Part shown: piece after piece, positions 26,227 through 34,438 of the stretch
Numbering within the stretch: position 1 is the stretch's first letter
Layout of the letters: every line of letters starts with the position of its first letter
Assembly (NCBI GenBank): GCA_019752925.1
Contig: JAIELP010000003.1
Location: 1-64,000, forward strand
Direction: 5' to 3'
DNA: 64,000 bases
DNA from: a bacterium
GTDB taxonomy: Bacteria > Bdellovibrionota > Bdellovibrionia > Bdellovibrionales > Bdellovibrionaceae
The notes under the pieces: generated by a model
The model's input: the letters and a program-made list of their open reading frames with translations, nothing else
What the model was told of the DNA's origin: nothing
The model's database searches: none
Position numbers and translations under genes: made by a program

Positions 26227-26252
26227 AAAGCCCCTAAAACAAAAGGGGCTTT
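26227..26252. terminator. Bidirectional terminator between convergent genes
   Basis: AAAGCCCCT (26227-26235) and AGGGGCTTT (26244-26252) form a perfect 9-bp stem with an 8-base AT loop, placed between the H1-like gene and the permease gene. The T-tracts are short on both strands (CTTTAA on plus; CTTTAAGTTT on minus). The right arm overlaps the stop codon of the permease gene. Confidence 0.75.
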
Positions 26253-27195
26253 AAAAATAGACCAAACTCACCATGTACCAATAAAGTGGTAAACCAATTA
26301 AAATATTAAATGGAAATGTAACTCCAAGAGCCATTGTTAGGTAAATACCTGCATTGGCTTGTGGTAGTGATTGTTTCAATGCGGCTGGTACGGCTATGTA
26401 CGAAGCACCTGCGGCCAGAGTCATCAATAAAAAAGTTTGAGTAGCACTGATTGAAAACAACATACCCCATGCTAAAGCCAGTCCGGCTGATACAATTGGC
26501 GTTAATATGCCAATAGGTATAAGCCAAAGAGGTATCTGCATTTTTTTTAACGAAGTGCCGGATTTAATGCCTAAATCTAAAAGGAAAAAAGTTAAAAAGC
26601 CTTTAAATAAATCTAAAACAAATGCTCCCACACTTTCTTTGCCGAAAGGGCCAGAGATGTAGCCTACAATCACACTTCCTATAAGTAAAAACACCGATCC
26701 ATTTAAAAGTGCTTCGTGAACAAGTTGTGTAACAGAGAGAGAGGTTTTTTGTAATGAATGTCGACCAACTAAAAACAAAGAAACAATGATGGCAGGTGCT
26801 TCCATCAGTGCTAATACAGCTATCATGCTACCAGAAAATTCTAAATTGCGATTGTCGAGCCATGTGGTGGCCGCTACAAACGTAACGGCGCTGACAGAAC
26901 CATAGGTGGCTCCAATGGCAGCTGAGTCATATATTGAAATTTTACTTTTTAATAAGTAAAAAAGAAAAATCGGTGTCATTATTGAAACAATAATTCCGCC
27001 AAGCAAGCAATAGATAAACTCAACGGAAAAGCCGGTATTGGCCAGAGAAAGTCCGCCTTTAAATCCGATGGCCATTAAAAGATACAGAGCTAAGAATTTG
27101 GAAAATACAGCGGGTACTCTTAATCCGGTGTTAAAAAGCACAGAGAGAAGCCCTAATATAAAAAATAAAATTGGTGGATCTTTTAAAATTTGCAT
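26251..27195 (-). CDS. SbtA-like sodium-dependent bicarbonate transporter family permease
   Basis: 314 residues with eight to ten membrane helices and the family sequence LLMAIGFKGGLSLANTGF near residue 38, plus IGATYGSVSAVTFVAATTWL near 95 and MTLAAGASYIAVPAAL near 263. Cyanobacterial SbtA is a high-affinity Na+/HCO3- symporter; the many homologues outside cyanobacteria are of unproven substrate. No adjacent SbtB-like PII gene is seen here. No strong Shine-Dalgarno precedes the ATG. It diverges from the DUF4360 gene. Confidence 0.85.
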   Translation of the reverse strand: MQILKDPPILFFILGLLSVLFNTGLRVPAVFSKFLALYLLMAIGFKGGLSLANTGFSVEFIYCLLGGIIVSIMTPIFLFYLLKSKISIYDSAAIGATYGSVSAVTFVAATTWLDNRNLEFSGSMIAVLALMEAPAIIVSLFLVGRHSLQKTSLSVTQLVHEALLNGSVFLLIGSVIVGYISGPFGKESVGAFVLDLFKGFLTFFLLDLGIKSGTSLKKMQIPLWLIPIGILTPIVSAGLALAWGMLFSISATQTFLLMTLAAGASYIAVPAALKQSLPQANAGIYLTMALGVTFPFNILIGLPLYWYMVSLVYF

Positions 27196-27290
27196 AGGTA
27201 CTTGTAAAGTAAAGCACTGATTCTAGCAAGTGCTCAGCCTCTTTATTGGATCTCTTCAGGTTTAATGGTGGTCAGTGTGTTACCAGTTAT

Positions 27291-27320
27291 TTGGCTCAGG
27301 CTTTGCTTTAGGCTTATAAC
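27291..27320 (+). promoter_or_regulatory. Putative promoter of the DUF4360 gene
   Basis: TTGGCT (27291-27296), an 18-base spacer and TATAAC (27315-27320) lie in the 157-base divergent gap. The predicted start near 27327 gives a leader of about 26 bases with AAAGGAG before the ATG. Confidence 0.45.
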
Positions 27321-27352
27321 GAACTTATTAAGCTTTAAAGGAGCCCTAGCCT

Positions 27353-28099
27353 ATGAAAACTGTATTATTTTCAACTTCTGTATTGTTGTTAGCGAGCCTA
27401 GTGAGCCTTGGCGCCTTTGCCCAAAACCTGCCACCACGTGCGATGATCAATGATGTGCAAATAGCTGGCTCTGGCTGTGAGGCGGGTTCTGCCACAGCGG
27501 TTATCACGCCGGATCTAAATTTCATGAGTGTTTTATACGATAAATTCAGCGCTGAAATCGGAAAAGGTACAGCTAATCCGGGCGCAAAAAGTATTGAAAA
27601 AAAATGTACCATTCAAGTGCGCATGTTTGTACCGGCTGGATGGAACTTTAAATTTGATTCAGTCGAGTACCGTGGTTTTGCGGCAGTACCTAATCAAGGT
27701 GCTTTAGCATACCAACTTATTAGTGTTGAAGCTGACGGTGGACGTGGTTTAGCCTTTGATCAAAACGTTATCCGCGGACCTAAAATGGAAAACTACGCAA
27801 CTGTTGTTACTAATCGCGGCGGAAACATGAAATTGGATCCTAATGGTAAACCACTGGATAACTTAGGTGGTTTAATTAATATCATTGGCGGATTAAAAAA
27901 TTCAGTGGACAGTTTAAAAGCCGGAGATTTACTTGGATGTTCTACAAAAGACCAAGAAGTTATGATCAGAATTAAATCGGTGATCGGTGTACGTAATCTA
28001 TTGGCGAGCTTAACTAAGCCAGCTGTTAAAATTGTTGTTGATTCGACAGATGCTTCGTTTAAACAGAATTTAAGAATAAACTGGAGAAAGTGTTTATAG
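27353..28099 (+). CDS. DUF4360-type secreted protein
   Basis: 248 residues. A signal peptide (LLLASLVSLGAFA, cleavage near residue 23) precedes a domain with the DUF4360 pattern: VQIAGSGCEAGSATAVITPD, then SIEKKCTIQVRMFVPAGWNF. Cys residues near 42, 83, 203 and 247 could form disulfides. The family is exported and of unknown function, often in predatory or multicellular bacteria and in fungi. AAAGGAG precedes the ATG. A small GCACT-TTT-AGTGC hairpin lies just past the stop, towards the convergent gene. Confidence 0.82.
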   Translation: MKTVLFSTSVLLLASLVSLGAFAQNLPPRAMINDVQIAGSGCEAGSATAVITPDLNFMSVLYDKFSAEIGKGTANPGAKSIEKKCTIQVRMFVPAGWNFKFDSVEYRGFAAVPNQGALAYQLISVEADGGRGLAFDQNVIRGPKMENYATVVTNRGGNMKLDPNGKPLDNLGGLINIIGGLKNSVDSLKAGDLLGCSTKDQEVMIRIKSVIGVRNLLASLTKPAVKIVVDSTDASFKQNLRINWRKCL

Positions 28100-28111
28100 T
28101 GAAAGGCACTT

Positions 28112-28777
28112 TTAGTGCATATCTTCTTTTTTCTTTTTCTTCTTTGAATCCAATGGATTGTCGGTGGCAACTCGGAAAATTTTTGGTTTAGATGTGTCGA
28201 TTTCTTCATCGTTAGCCATTGGAACTTCGTCTTCGTCGCTGGGCTCGGAGTCTTCAAAATCAGCGGGGTCCAGTTCGCCTTCAACTTCTAAGTCTTCGCT
28301 AATTTCTAAACCTAGAGCATCGGTGCCATGTAAAAGCTCTTCGCCTTCATTAATTCCAAGTAAACGGTTAGCTTCGGCCTCTAAGTCTGTGTTTGCGCTT
28401 GTGTATTGCAGCCAGATTTTTTGTTTTTCAAAAGGATACTCGGTCCAAACCAGTGGAAGTTCATGATCTTCATCATTGTCGAAATACTCCAACATAATGC
28501 TAGCAATCACGTCCACCGCTACATTGATTTGAGTGATCGTGTTTTGTTTTTGGGCAGAGTGATCCACTGAAACATCGAAATTATGGAATCTTAGTTCGCC
28601 TTTATTGTTTATGCCGACGCGCATCAAGATCTCGGTAGGGTAAATTCTACCATCTACTTTAAGGGCTTTACCCTCGAGTTGAGGCTTAAAATTTTCTTCA
28701 AAAAGAGTTTTTATCTGCTTAGACAGCTCCGGAGGTAAACCTGACCACTTTTTTGACTCTTTTTTACGAGGTTGCAT
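28112..28777 (-). CDS. Acidic protein, function unknown
   Basis: 221 residues, no signal peptide. Residues 1-125 look like a folded domain (SKQIKTLFEENFKPQLEG, VDGRIYPTEILMRVGINN). Residues 130-190 are strongly acidic (Glu/Asp about one in three) and the end is Lys-rich with six consecutive Lys (KKKKKKED). AAGGGA lies 8 bases before the ATG. It diverges from miaB by 87 bases. No family recognised; this basic/acidic patterning recalls the 25358 protein but without a Cys site. Confidence 0.68.
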   Translation of the reverse strand: MQPRKKESKKWSGLPPELSKQIKTLFEENFKPQLEGKALKVDGRIYPTEILMRVGINNKGELRFHNFDVSVDHSAQKQNTITQINVAVDVIASIMLEYFDNDEDHELPLVWTEYPFEKQKIWLQYTSANTDLEAEANRLLGINEGEELLHGTDALGLEISEDLEVEGELDPADFEDSEPSDEDEVPMANDEEIDTSKPKIFRVATDNPLDSKKKKKKEDMH

Positions 28778-28798
28778 GTCTAAAATCCCTTACTTTTG

Positions 28799-28827
28799 TT
28801 GACTGAAATTGGAGATGTTTCTATAAC
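28799..28827 (+). promoter_or_regulatory. Sigma-70 type promoter of miaB
   Basis: TTGACT (28799-28804), a 17-base spacer and TATAAC (28822-28827): near-consensus with ideal spacing. The predicted start near 28834 lies downstream of the longest possible miaB reading-frame start (TTG 28796), so it decides the start codon in favour of ATG 28865. Confidence 0.7.
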
Positions 28828-28864
28828 TCGATTTCACCAAATTGCACAATGGGAAAATACCGAA

Positions 28865-30283
28865 ATGAGCGAAAATCAATCAAGCCTTGATTCTATCACA
28901 TCTAATGAAATGAACAAGTCGAACACTCAGGATATTAATATTCCACTAAGTCCTAGTATCAATCATGATATCGGTCAGGGGCGCGGTGTTTATATTTCTA
29001 CTTACGGTTGTCAGATGAATGTGAACGATACCGAGCGCATGTATTCGCTTTTAGAAATGTCTAACTTTTCAATTGTTAAAGAACCTGAAGAGGCTTCATT
29101 AATTATTATTAATGCGTGCTCGATTCGTGAGAAGCCAGTACATAAAGTTTACTCAGAAGTTGGCCGCTATAAAAAATTAAAAGATAAAAATCCAAACTTG
29201 CGTATTGGTGTTGGTGGCTGTGTAGGCCAACAGGAAAAAGATAAACTAATTAAAAACCAACCTATGATCGACTTTGTATTTGGTACCGATAATATCGACT
29301 CATTACCAAACTTAGTGGCGCAAACCTATGAATCCCGTGAAAAAGTTATTAATGCTAAATTTGAACACCGTGCTCCTTATCATGTTGAAACTTTAGTTCG
29401 TAATCCAGGAGTATCTACATTTGTTAACATCACTAAGGGCTGCGACAATTTCTGTACCTTCTGTATTGTTCCGTACACGCGCGGACGCGAAAAATCACGC
29501 CCGACTTCGCATGTATTAATGGATGTACGTAATTTAGTAAACCGCGGAGTGAAAGAAGTTACTTTATTAGGCCAAAATGTTAATTCATATGAATCAGAAG
29601 ACGGACATGACTTTGCAGATCTTCTTAAGAAGGTGGCTGCAGAAACTGACATTCAGCGTATTCGCTACACAACTTCGCATCCAAAAGATTTTAACGAAAA
29701 GTTAATGCACGTCATGGCAGATCATCAGGATAAAATCTGTGAATATGTGCACTTGCCGGCGCAAAGCGGTAACTCGCGTATTTTAAATTTAATGAATCGC
29801 GGTTATACACGCGAAGAGTACCTGGAAAAAATTGCTACAATGAAAAAGTATATTCCTAACTTGGTGTTATCAACTGACATCATCGTTGGATTCCCGGGTG
29901 AAACAGAAGAAGAATTCCAAGACACTGTTAGCTTAGTAAAAGAAGTGGGTTATGAAACTATGTTTGCTTTCATGTATTCGCCACGTCCCTTTACAAAAGC
30001 CGCTTCTTTCGCAGACCAAGTTCCTGAAGAAGTTAAAAACAGAAGATTAAATGAATTATTCGATGCTCACGAAAAACAGGCCTTTGAAATTGCCAAAAAA
30101 TACGATGGCCAGATTTTAAATGTATTAGTGGAGCAAATTAATGAGCAAGGAAAGGCCCAAGGCCGCAGTACTCAAAACAAATTAGTTTATTTCTTGGGTA
30201 GCGAAAGCTTAATCGGAAAAACAGTTCCGGTTAAAATCACTTTTGCTTCACCAAATGTTTTACGTGGAGAATTGGTTCAATAA
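28865..30283 (+). CDS. miaB: tRNA-2-methylthio-N6-dimethylallyladenosine synthase MiaB
   Basis: 472 residues from ATG 28865. Three N-terminal cluster cysteines (STYGCQMN, NACSIREKP, GVGGCVGQ), radical-SAM CDNFCTFCIVPYTRGRE, and a C-terminal TRAM domain (GKAQGRSTQNKLVYF, then VPVKITFASPNVLRGELV). It methylthiolates i6A37 of tRNAs using two Fe-S clusters. The longer frame from TTG 28796 begins upstream of the probable transcription start. GGGAAAA precedes the ATG. The stop overlaps the next start as TAATG. Confidence 0.96.
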   Translation: MSENQSSLDSITSNEMNKSNTQDINIPLSPSINHDIGQGRGVYISTYGCQMNVNDTERMYSLLEMSNFSIVKEPEEASLIIINACSIREKPVHKVYSEVGRYKKLKDKNPNLRIGVGGCVGQQEKDKLIKNQPMIDFVFGTDNIDSLPNLVAQTYESREKVINAKFEHRAPYHVETLVRNPGVSTFVNITKGCDNFCTFCIVPYTRGREKSRPTSHVLMDVRNLVNRGVKEVTLLGQNVNSYESEDGHDFADLLKKVAAETDIQRIRYTTSHPKDFNEKLMHVMADHQDKICEYVHLPAQSGNSRILNLMNRGYTREEYLEKIATMKKYIPNLVLSTDIIVGFPGETEEEFQDTVSLVKEVGYETMFAFMYSPRPFTKAASFADQVPEEVKNRRLNELFDAHEKQAFEIAKKYDGQILNVLVEQINEQGKAQGRSTQNKLVYFLGSESLIGKTVPVKITFASPNVLRGELVQ

Positions 30284-30840
30284 TGACAACTGGTAAGAAT
30301 GTAAATTTCACGGCAGATATTTTATTTGCAAAACCTCTGGATGAAACCGTTAATTTTGACGAAAAAGATTTAGTCGAGCTAGTTCCCTATGGATTATCTC
30401 TTTCAAACGATGCCACTAGACCTTTCATGATTTTAAAAGATATAAGCGGTGAAATGACTTTACCGGTGCCGATCAGCCAGCTCGAGGCGGGCGTGACTTT
30501 AACTCAGTCGGCGCATTCGGCAGTTCCGCCAACAACTCATGTGTTTTCTGAAAAGATTTTAGACAGCTTGGATATTAAGTTAGAGCGCTGTGTGTTTGTT
30601 GAAATCAAGGGTGTTCACCAGTACGTGCGTGTCTACATGAAGAATCATCCACAGTATCAAAGTTTAAAGTTTAAGGCGGATGAAGTGATGAGCCTTTGTA
30701 TTCATATGAAAGTTCCGATCTATGCAACTAAGAGTTTTATCAACCGATCTAAGCAAATGAGTGCCGAGATCGTACAGATGGCTCAAGGTGCACAACAAAA
30801 TCCTTTAAACTTAATTAAACCTCATACTTACTTAATGTAG
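30283..30840 (+). CDS. Bifunctional nuclease (BFN, DUF151) family protein
   Basis: 185 residues. The BFN core is visible: VELVPYGLSLSNDATRPFMI, GEMTLPVPISQLEAG, PPTTHVFSEKILDSLDI, and ADEVMSLCIHMKVPIYATKS at the C-terminal end of the domain. Family members have reported RNase/DNase activity in plants and mycobacteria, and are often next to miaB in delta-proteobacteria; activity here is inferred. The start overlaps the miaB stop (TAATG). Confidence 0.82.
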   Translation: MTTGKNVNFTADILFAKPLDETVNFDEKDLVELVPYGLSLSNDATRPFMILKDISGEMTLPVPISQLEAGVTLTQSAHSAVPPTTHVFSEKILDSLDIKLERCVFVEIKGVHQYVRVYMKNHPQYQSLKFKADEVMSLCIHMKVPIYATKSFINRSKQMSAEIVQMAQGAQQNPLNLIKPHTYLM

Positions 30841-30848
30841 GACTTTAA

Positions 30849-31355
30849 ATGCCTTTAATAAATGCCCGTGGCCATAGCCCAACAATTGGAAAAGATGTTT
30901 TCTTAGCTGAAGGCGCTCAGGTCATCGGCGATGTTAGAATCGGCGATGGATCTTCGGTTTGGTTTAATACCACATTAAGAGGCGACGTAATGCCGATTAC
31001 GATCGGTACTGAAACCAATATTCAGGACGGAAGCGTTTTGCACGGTACTTTCGGAAAATATGCCTGCGAAGTAGGAGATCGGGTGACGATAGGGCATACG
31101 GTAATCCTTCATGGCTGTAAAATAGGCAACAGATGCTTAATTGGCATGGGATCTATCGTAATGGATGGCGCTGAAATAGGCGAGTTCTCAGTGGTCGGAG
31201 CCGGATCTTTAGTAACAGAGGGTAAAAAATTTCCTCCTAAATCCTTGATAGTTGGCAGACCAGCGGTTGTTAAACGTCCGCTAAACGAAGAGGAACTCAA
31301 ATTTTTGGAGCAGTCAGCCGATAATTATCTTCTGTATAAAACTTGGTACAAATAG
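30849..31355 (+). CDS. Gamma-carbonic-anhydrase-like hexapeptide-repeat protein (YrdA/PaaY family)
   Basis: 168 residues. Left-handed beta-helix built of [IV]-G-D-x-x type hexapeptide turns (VIGDVRIGDGSSVWFN, TIGTETNIQDGSVLHGTFG). Three His ligands for zinc sit in VLHGT, IGHTV and ILHGC, followed by a C-terminal helix. YrdA-type proteins bind zinc but many lack carbonic anhydrase activity. It lies 8 bases after the BFN gene, in the miaB transcript. Confidence 0.88.
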   Translation: MPLINARGHSPTIGKDVFLAEGAQVIGDVRIGDGSSVWFNTTLRGDVMPITIGTETNIQDGSVLHGTFGKYACEVGDRVTIGHTVILHGCKIGNRCLIGMGSIVMDGAEIGEFSVVGAGSLVTEGKKFPPKSLIVGRPAVVKRPLNEEELKFLEQSADNYLLYKTWYK

Positions 31356-31388
31356 TACAATTTACTAAATTTTAAGAGGGGGTTCTGA

Positions 31389-32852
31389 GTGGATTCAAAA
31401 TTTGAATTAGCACTTACTTTTGACGATATTCTTCTAGTGCCGCAATACTCTGAAGTGGTTCCCACCGAAGTGATTCCAAAAACATTTTTTGCCAGACAGC
31501 TCTATTTAAATTCTCCGTTAATTTCAGCAGCCATGGACACCGTTACCGAAAATAAAATTGCGAGAATCATGGCGCAAAACGGTGGTTTAGGTATTTTACA
31601 TAAAAATATGTCCATAGAAGACCAAGCCTTCCAGGTTGAAAAAGTTAAAAAATACGAAAGCGGCATGATTCAGGACCCAATTACTCTTTCGCCGGATCAT
31701 TATGTAAGTGAAGCTTTGCAAGTTATGGCAAAGTACTCGATCAGCGGTGTGCCTATTACTGTACAAGGTAAATTAGTAGGTATTTTAACAAATCGAGATT
31801 TACGTTTTGAAACCAATGCCAATCAGCCCATTAAAAATATCATGACTAAAGATAATTTAGTGACCGCTCCGGTTGGAACTACTTTAGAGCAAGCTAAAAA
31901 GATTTTGCAAAAACACCGTATTGAAAAATTGCCAGTGGTCGATAACTCAGGAATGTTAAAAGGTTTAATTACCATCAAAGATATCGAAAAAGCCGAAGCT
32001 TATCCGCAAGCCACTAAAGACTCTAAAGGCCGCTTAGTAACAGGCGCAGCAGTAGGAGTCAGTGCAGACTCAGCAGACCGTGTAGATGCATTAGTAGGGG
32101 CGGGGGCTGATATTATTTGTATTGATACAGCCCATGGACATTCTAAAAACGTAATCAATATGGTTAAACACGTTCGTAACAAATACAAAGATGTCATCAT
32201 CGTTGCAGGTAATGTAGTTACTGAAGAAGGAACAACAGAATTAATTAATGCCGGAGCTGATGTTGTTAAAGTAGGTGTTGGACCTGGAAGTATTTGTACG
32301 ACTCGAGTTGTAGCCGGTGTGGGAGTTCCGCAAATTTCAGCTATTATGAAATGCGCCGGAGCTGCAAAAAAATTAGGTAAAACAATTATCGCTGACGGCG
32401 GTGTTAAATTTTCTGGTGATATAGCAAAAGCCTTAGCTCTGGGAGCCAACACAGTGATGATAGGTAACTTATTAGCCGGCGCTGAAGAATCTCCGGGCGA
32501 AACGATTTTATACCAAGGCCGAACTTACAAAATGTATCGCGGTATGGGCTCTATAGGTGCCATGGAAAAAGGCTCTAAAGACCGCTATGGCCAAATGGAA
32601 ACTAACGATCTGGATAAGTTAGTACCAGAAGGTATCGAAGGTAAAGTTCCTTACAAAGGAAATGCCAGTGGCATTATCCACCAGTTAATCGGCGGATTAA
32701 AATCAGGAATGGGCTACTTAGGTGCACGTAATATTGAAGAGCTTCAAGCTAAGGCTAAGTTTGTTCAGATTACCGGACAGGGTTTAAAAGAATCTCATGT
32801 GCATGATGTAAGTATTACGAAAGAAGCTCCGAATTACCGATTGGAATCATAA
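31389..32852 (+). CDS. guaB: Inosine-5'-monophosphate dehydrogenase
   Basis: 487 residues from GTG 31389 with GAGGGGG upstream. Two CBS domains lie within residues 90-205; catalytic Cys is in GPGSICTTRVVAGVGVPQ and the flap is KDRYGQME. It makes XMP from IMP, the committing step to GTP. guaA follows after 23 bases and dnaE after guaA. Confidence 0.97.
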   Translation: MDSKFELALTFDDILLVPQYSEVVPTEVIPKTFFARQLYLNSPLISAAMDTVTENKIARIMAQNGGLGILHKNMSIEDQAFQVEKVKKYESGMIQDPITLSPDHYVSEALQVMAKYSISGVPITVQGKLVGILTNRDLRFETNANQPIKNIMTKDNLVTAPVGTTLEQAKKILQKHRIEKLPVVDNSGMLKGLITIKDIEKAEAYPQATKDSKGRLVTGAAVGVSADSADRVDALVGAGADIICIDTAHGHSKNVINMVKHVRNKYKDVIIVAGNVVTEEGTTELINAGADVVKVGVGPGSICTTRVVAGVGVPQISAIMKCAGAAKKLGKTIIADGGVKFSGDIAKALALGANTVMIGNLLAGAEESPGETILYQGRTYKMYRGMGSIGAMEKGSKDRYGQMETNDLDKLVPEGIEGKVPYKGNASGIIHQLIGGLKSGMGYLGARNIEELQAKAKFVQITGQGLKESHVHDVSITKEAPNYRLES

Positions 32853-32875
32853 TTAATTTTTGAGGGGATTTTAAT

Positions 32876-34435
32876 TTGAGTACTGAAAATAAAAATGGTT
32901 TTTTAATTTTAGACTTTGGATCGCAAGTGACAATGCTGATTGCGCGGCGTTTACGTGAATTAGGCTATTACTCGGAAATTAAAGCTTACAATGAATCTTT
33001 AGAAAACATTAAAAAATTTAATCCGGATGGAATCATCTTAAGCGGTGGTCCCAATTCCGTATACGACGAAAATAGTCCAAAGCGCGATGTTAATGAGTTG
33101 TTAGAAATTGCCCCGGTGTTAGGTATTTGCTATGGCATGCAACTGATTGCTCACCAATTAGGTGGCAAAGTAGAAAAGGGTACAACTCGCGAATACGGTT
33201 TAACTGAAATTCAATGGAGTTCGGCTGTTCATACTGAGCTTAGTATGACTTGGCCTACTCAGCATAAAATCTGGATGAGTCACGGTGATGTGGTTACACA
33301 AATTCCTACAGGCAGTCGCGAACTTTTAAAAACCGATAAACATATAGCAGGTTTTGTAGCCGATAAATTTATGGGTTTACAATATCACCCCGAGGTTTCG
33401 CACTCTGAGTATGGCAAAGAATTTTTAAATTTCTTTGCTAGCTGGTGTAAAGCACAACCGAGTTGGAAACATGAACAGGTTTTAACCGCAGCTACTAAAT
33501 ACGTGATTAATACGGTTGGACCGGAAGATCATGTTTTGTGCGCGCTGAGCGGCGGCGTGGATTCTTCGGTTGTAGCAACTCTGTTAACTAAAGTATTGGG
33601 TCCTGAACGTGTTCACTGTGTTTTTGTAAATAACGGATTATTGCGTTACAAAGAATTTGAAAACGTAATGTCAGCTTACAAAGGTATCGGCTTAAATGTT
33701 ATCGGCATAGATGCCGAAGAAACATTCTTAGATGCGCTGGCAGGAAAAACTGATCCAGAAGCTAAAAGAAAAACTATCGGTGAACTTTTTATTAAAGTAT
33801 TCGAACACACCATTAATAAACAATTAGTTCTATATAAAGATAAAATTAAATTTTTGGCTCAAGGAACTTTGTACCCTGATGTAATCGAGAGTGTTTCTTC
33901 ATTAGGCGGAAGCGTCACTATTAAATCCCACCACAATGTGGGTGGCTTGCCCGAAAAAATGAATTTGAAACTCGTAGAACCGGTAAGAAATTTATTTAAA
34001 GATGAAGTTCGTAGACTGGGTTACGATTTAGGTTTGGCAGAAGGTTTTATTTCGCGTCATCCATTTCCTGGGCCAGGCTTGGGTATTCGTATCATTGGCG
34101 AAGTCACTAAAGAAAAATTAGAAATTATGAAAAAGGCCGATCACATTTTCATCGAAGCTTTAAAGCGCGAGGGTTTGTATCATAATATTTGGCAAGCCTT
34201 CTGTGTTCTGCTACCGGTGCAAACTGTAGGAGTGCAGGGAGATGGAAGAACCTATGAAAGTGTATTGGCACTACGTGCGGTTACTTCTGTTGATGGTATG
34301 ACGGCTGATTGGTTTGATTTTGAATCTCGATTTTTGCGTAAAGTCTCTAATGAAATTACCAATCAAGTGCGCGGCATTAACCGTGTGGTTTACGATATTA
34401 CTAGTAAACCTCCTGCAACGATCGAGTGGGAGTAA
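32876..34435 (+). CDS. guaA: GMP synthase (glutamine-hydrolysing)
   Basis: 519 residues from TTG 32876 with GAGGGG 8 bases upstream. The glutaminase triad Cys is in LGICYGMQLIAHQLGG and His/Glu in LQYHPEVSHSEYG. The ATP-pyrophosphatase P-loop is ALSGGVDSSVVATLL and the dimerisation domain ends PPATIEWE. It converts XMP to GMP. It is the middle gene of guaB-guaA-dnaE. Confidence 0.97.
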   Translation: MSTENKNGFLILDFGSQVTMLIARRLRELGYYSEIKAYNESLENIKKFNPDGIILSGGPNSVYDENSPKRDVNELLEIAPVLGICYGMQLIAHQLGGKVEKGTTREYGLTEIQWSSAVHTELSMTWPTQHKIWMSHGDVVTQIPTGSRELLKTDKHIAGFVADKFMGLQYHPEVSHSEYGKEFLNFFASWCKAQPSWKHEQVLTAATKYVINTVGPEDHVLCALSGGVDSSVVATLLTKVLGPERVHCVFVNNGLLRYKEFENVMSAYKGIGLNVIGIDAEETFLDALAGKTDPEAKRKTIGELFIKVFEHTINKQLVLYKDKIKFLAQGTLYPDVIESVSSLGGSVTIKSHHNVGGLPEKMNLKLVEPVRNLFKDEVRRLGYDLGLAEGFISRHPFPGPGLGIRIIGEVTKEKLEIMKKADHIFIEALKREGLYHNIWQAFCVLLPVQTVGVQGDGRTYESVLALRAVTSVDGMTADWFDFESRFLRKVSNEITNQVRGINRVVYDITSKPPATIEWE

Positions 34436-34438
34436 TAT

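Noticed and set aside
31356-31388. Possible purine riboswitch before guaB
   Set aside because: The gap is 33 bases, too short for an aptamer, and shows no conserved core.
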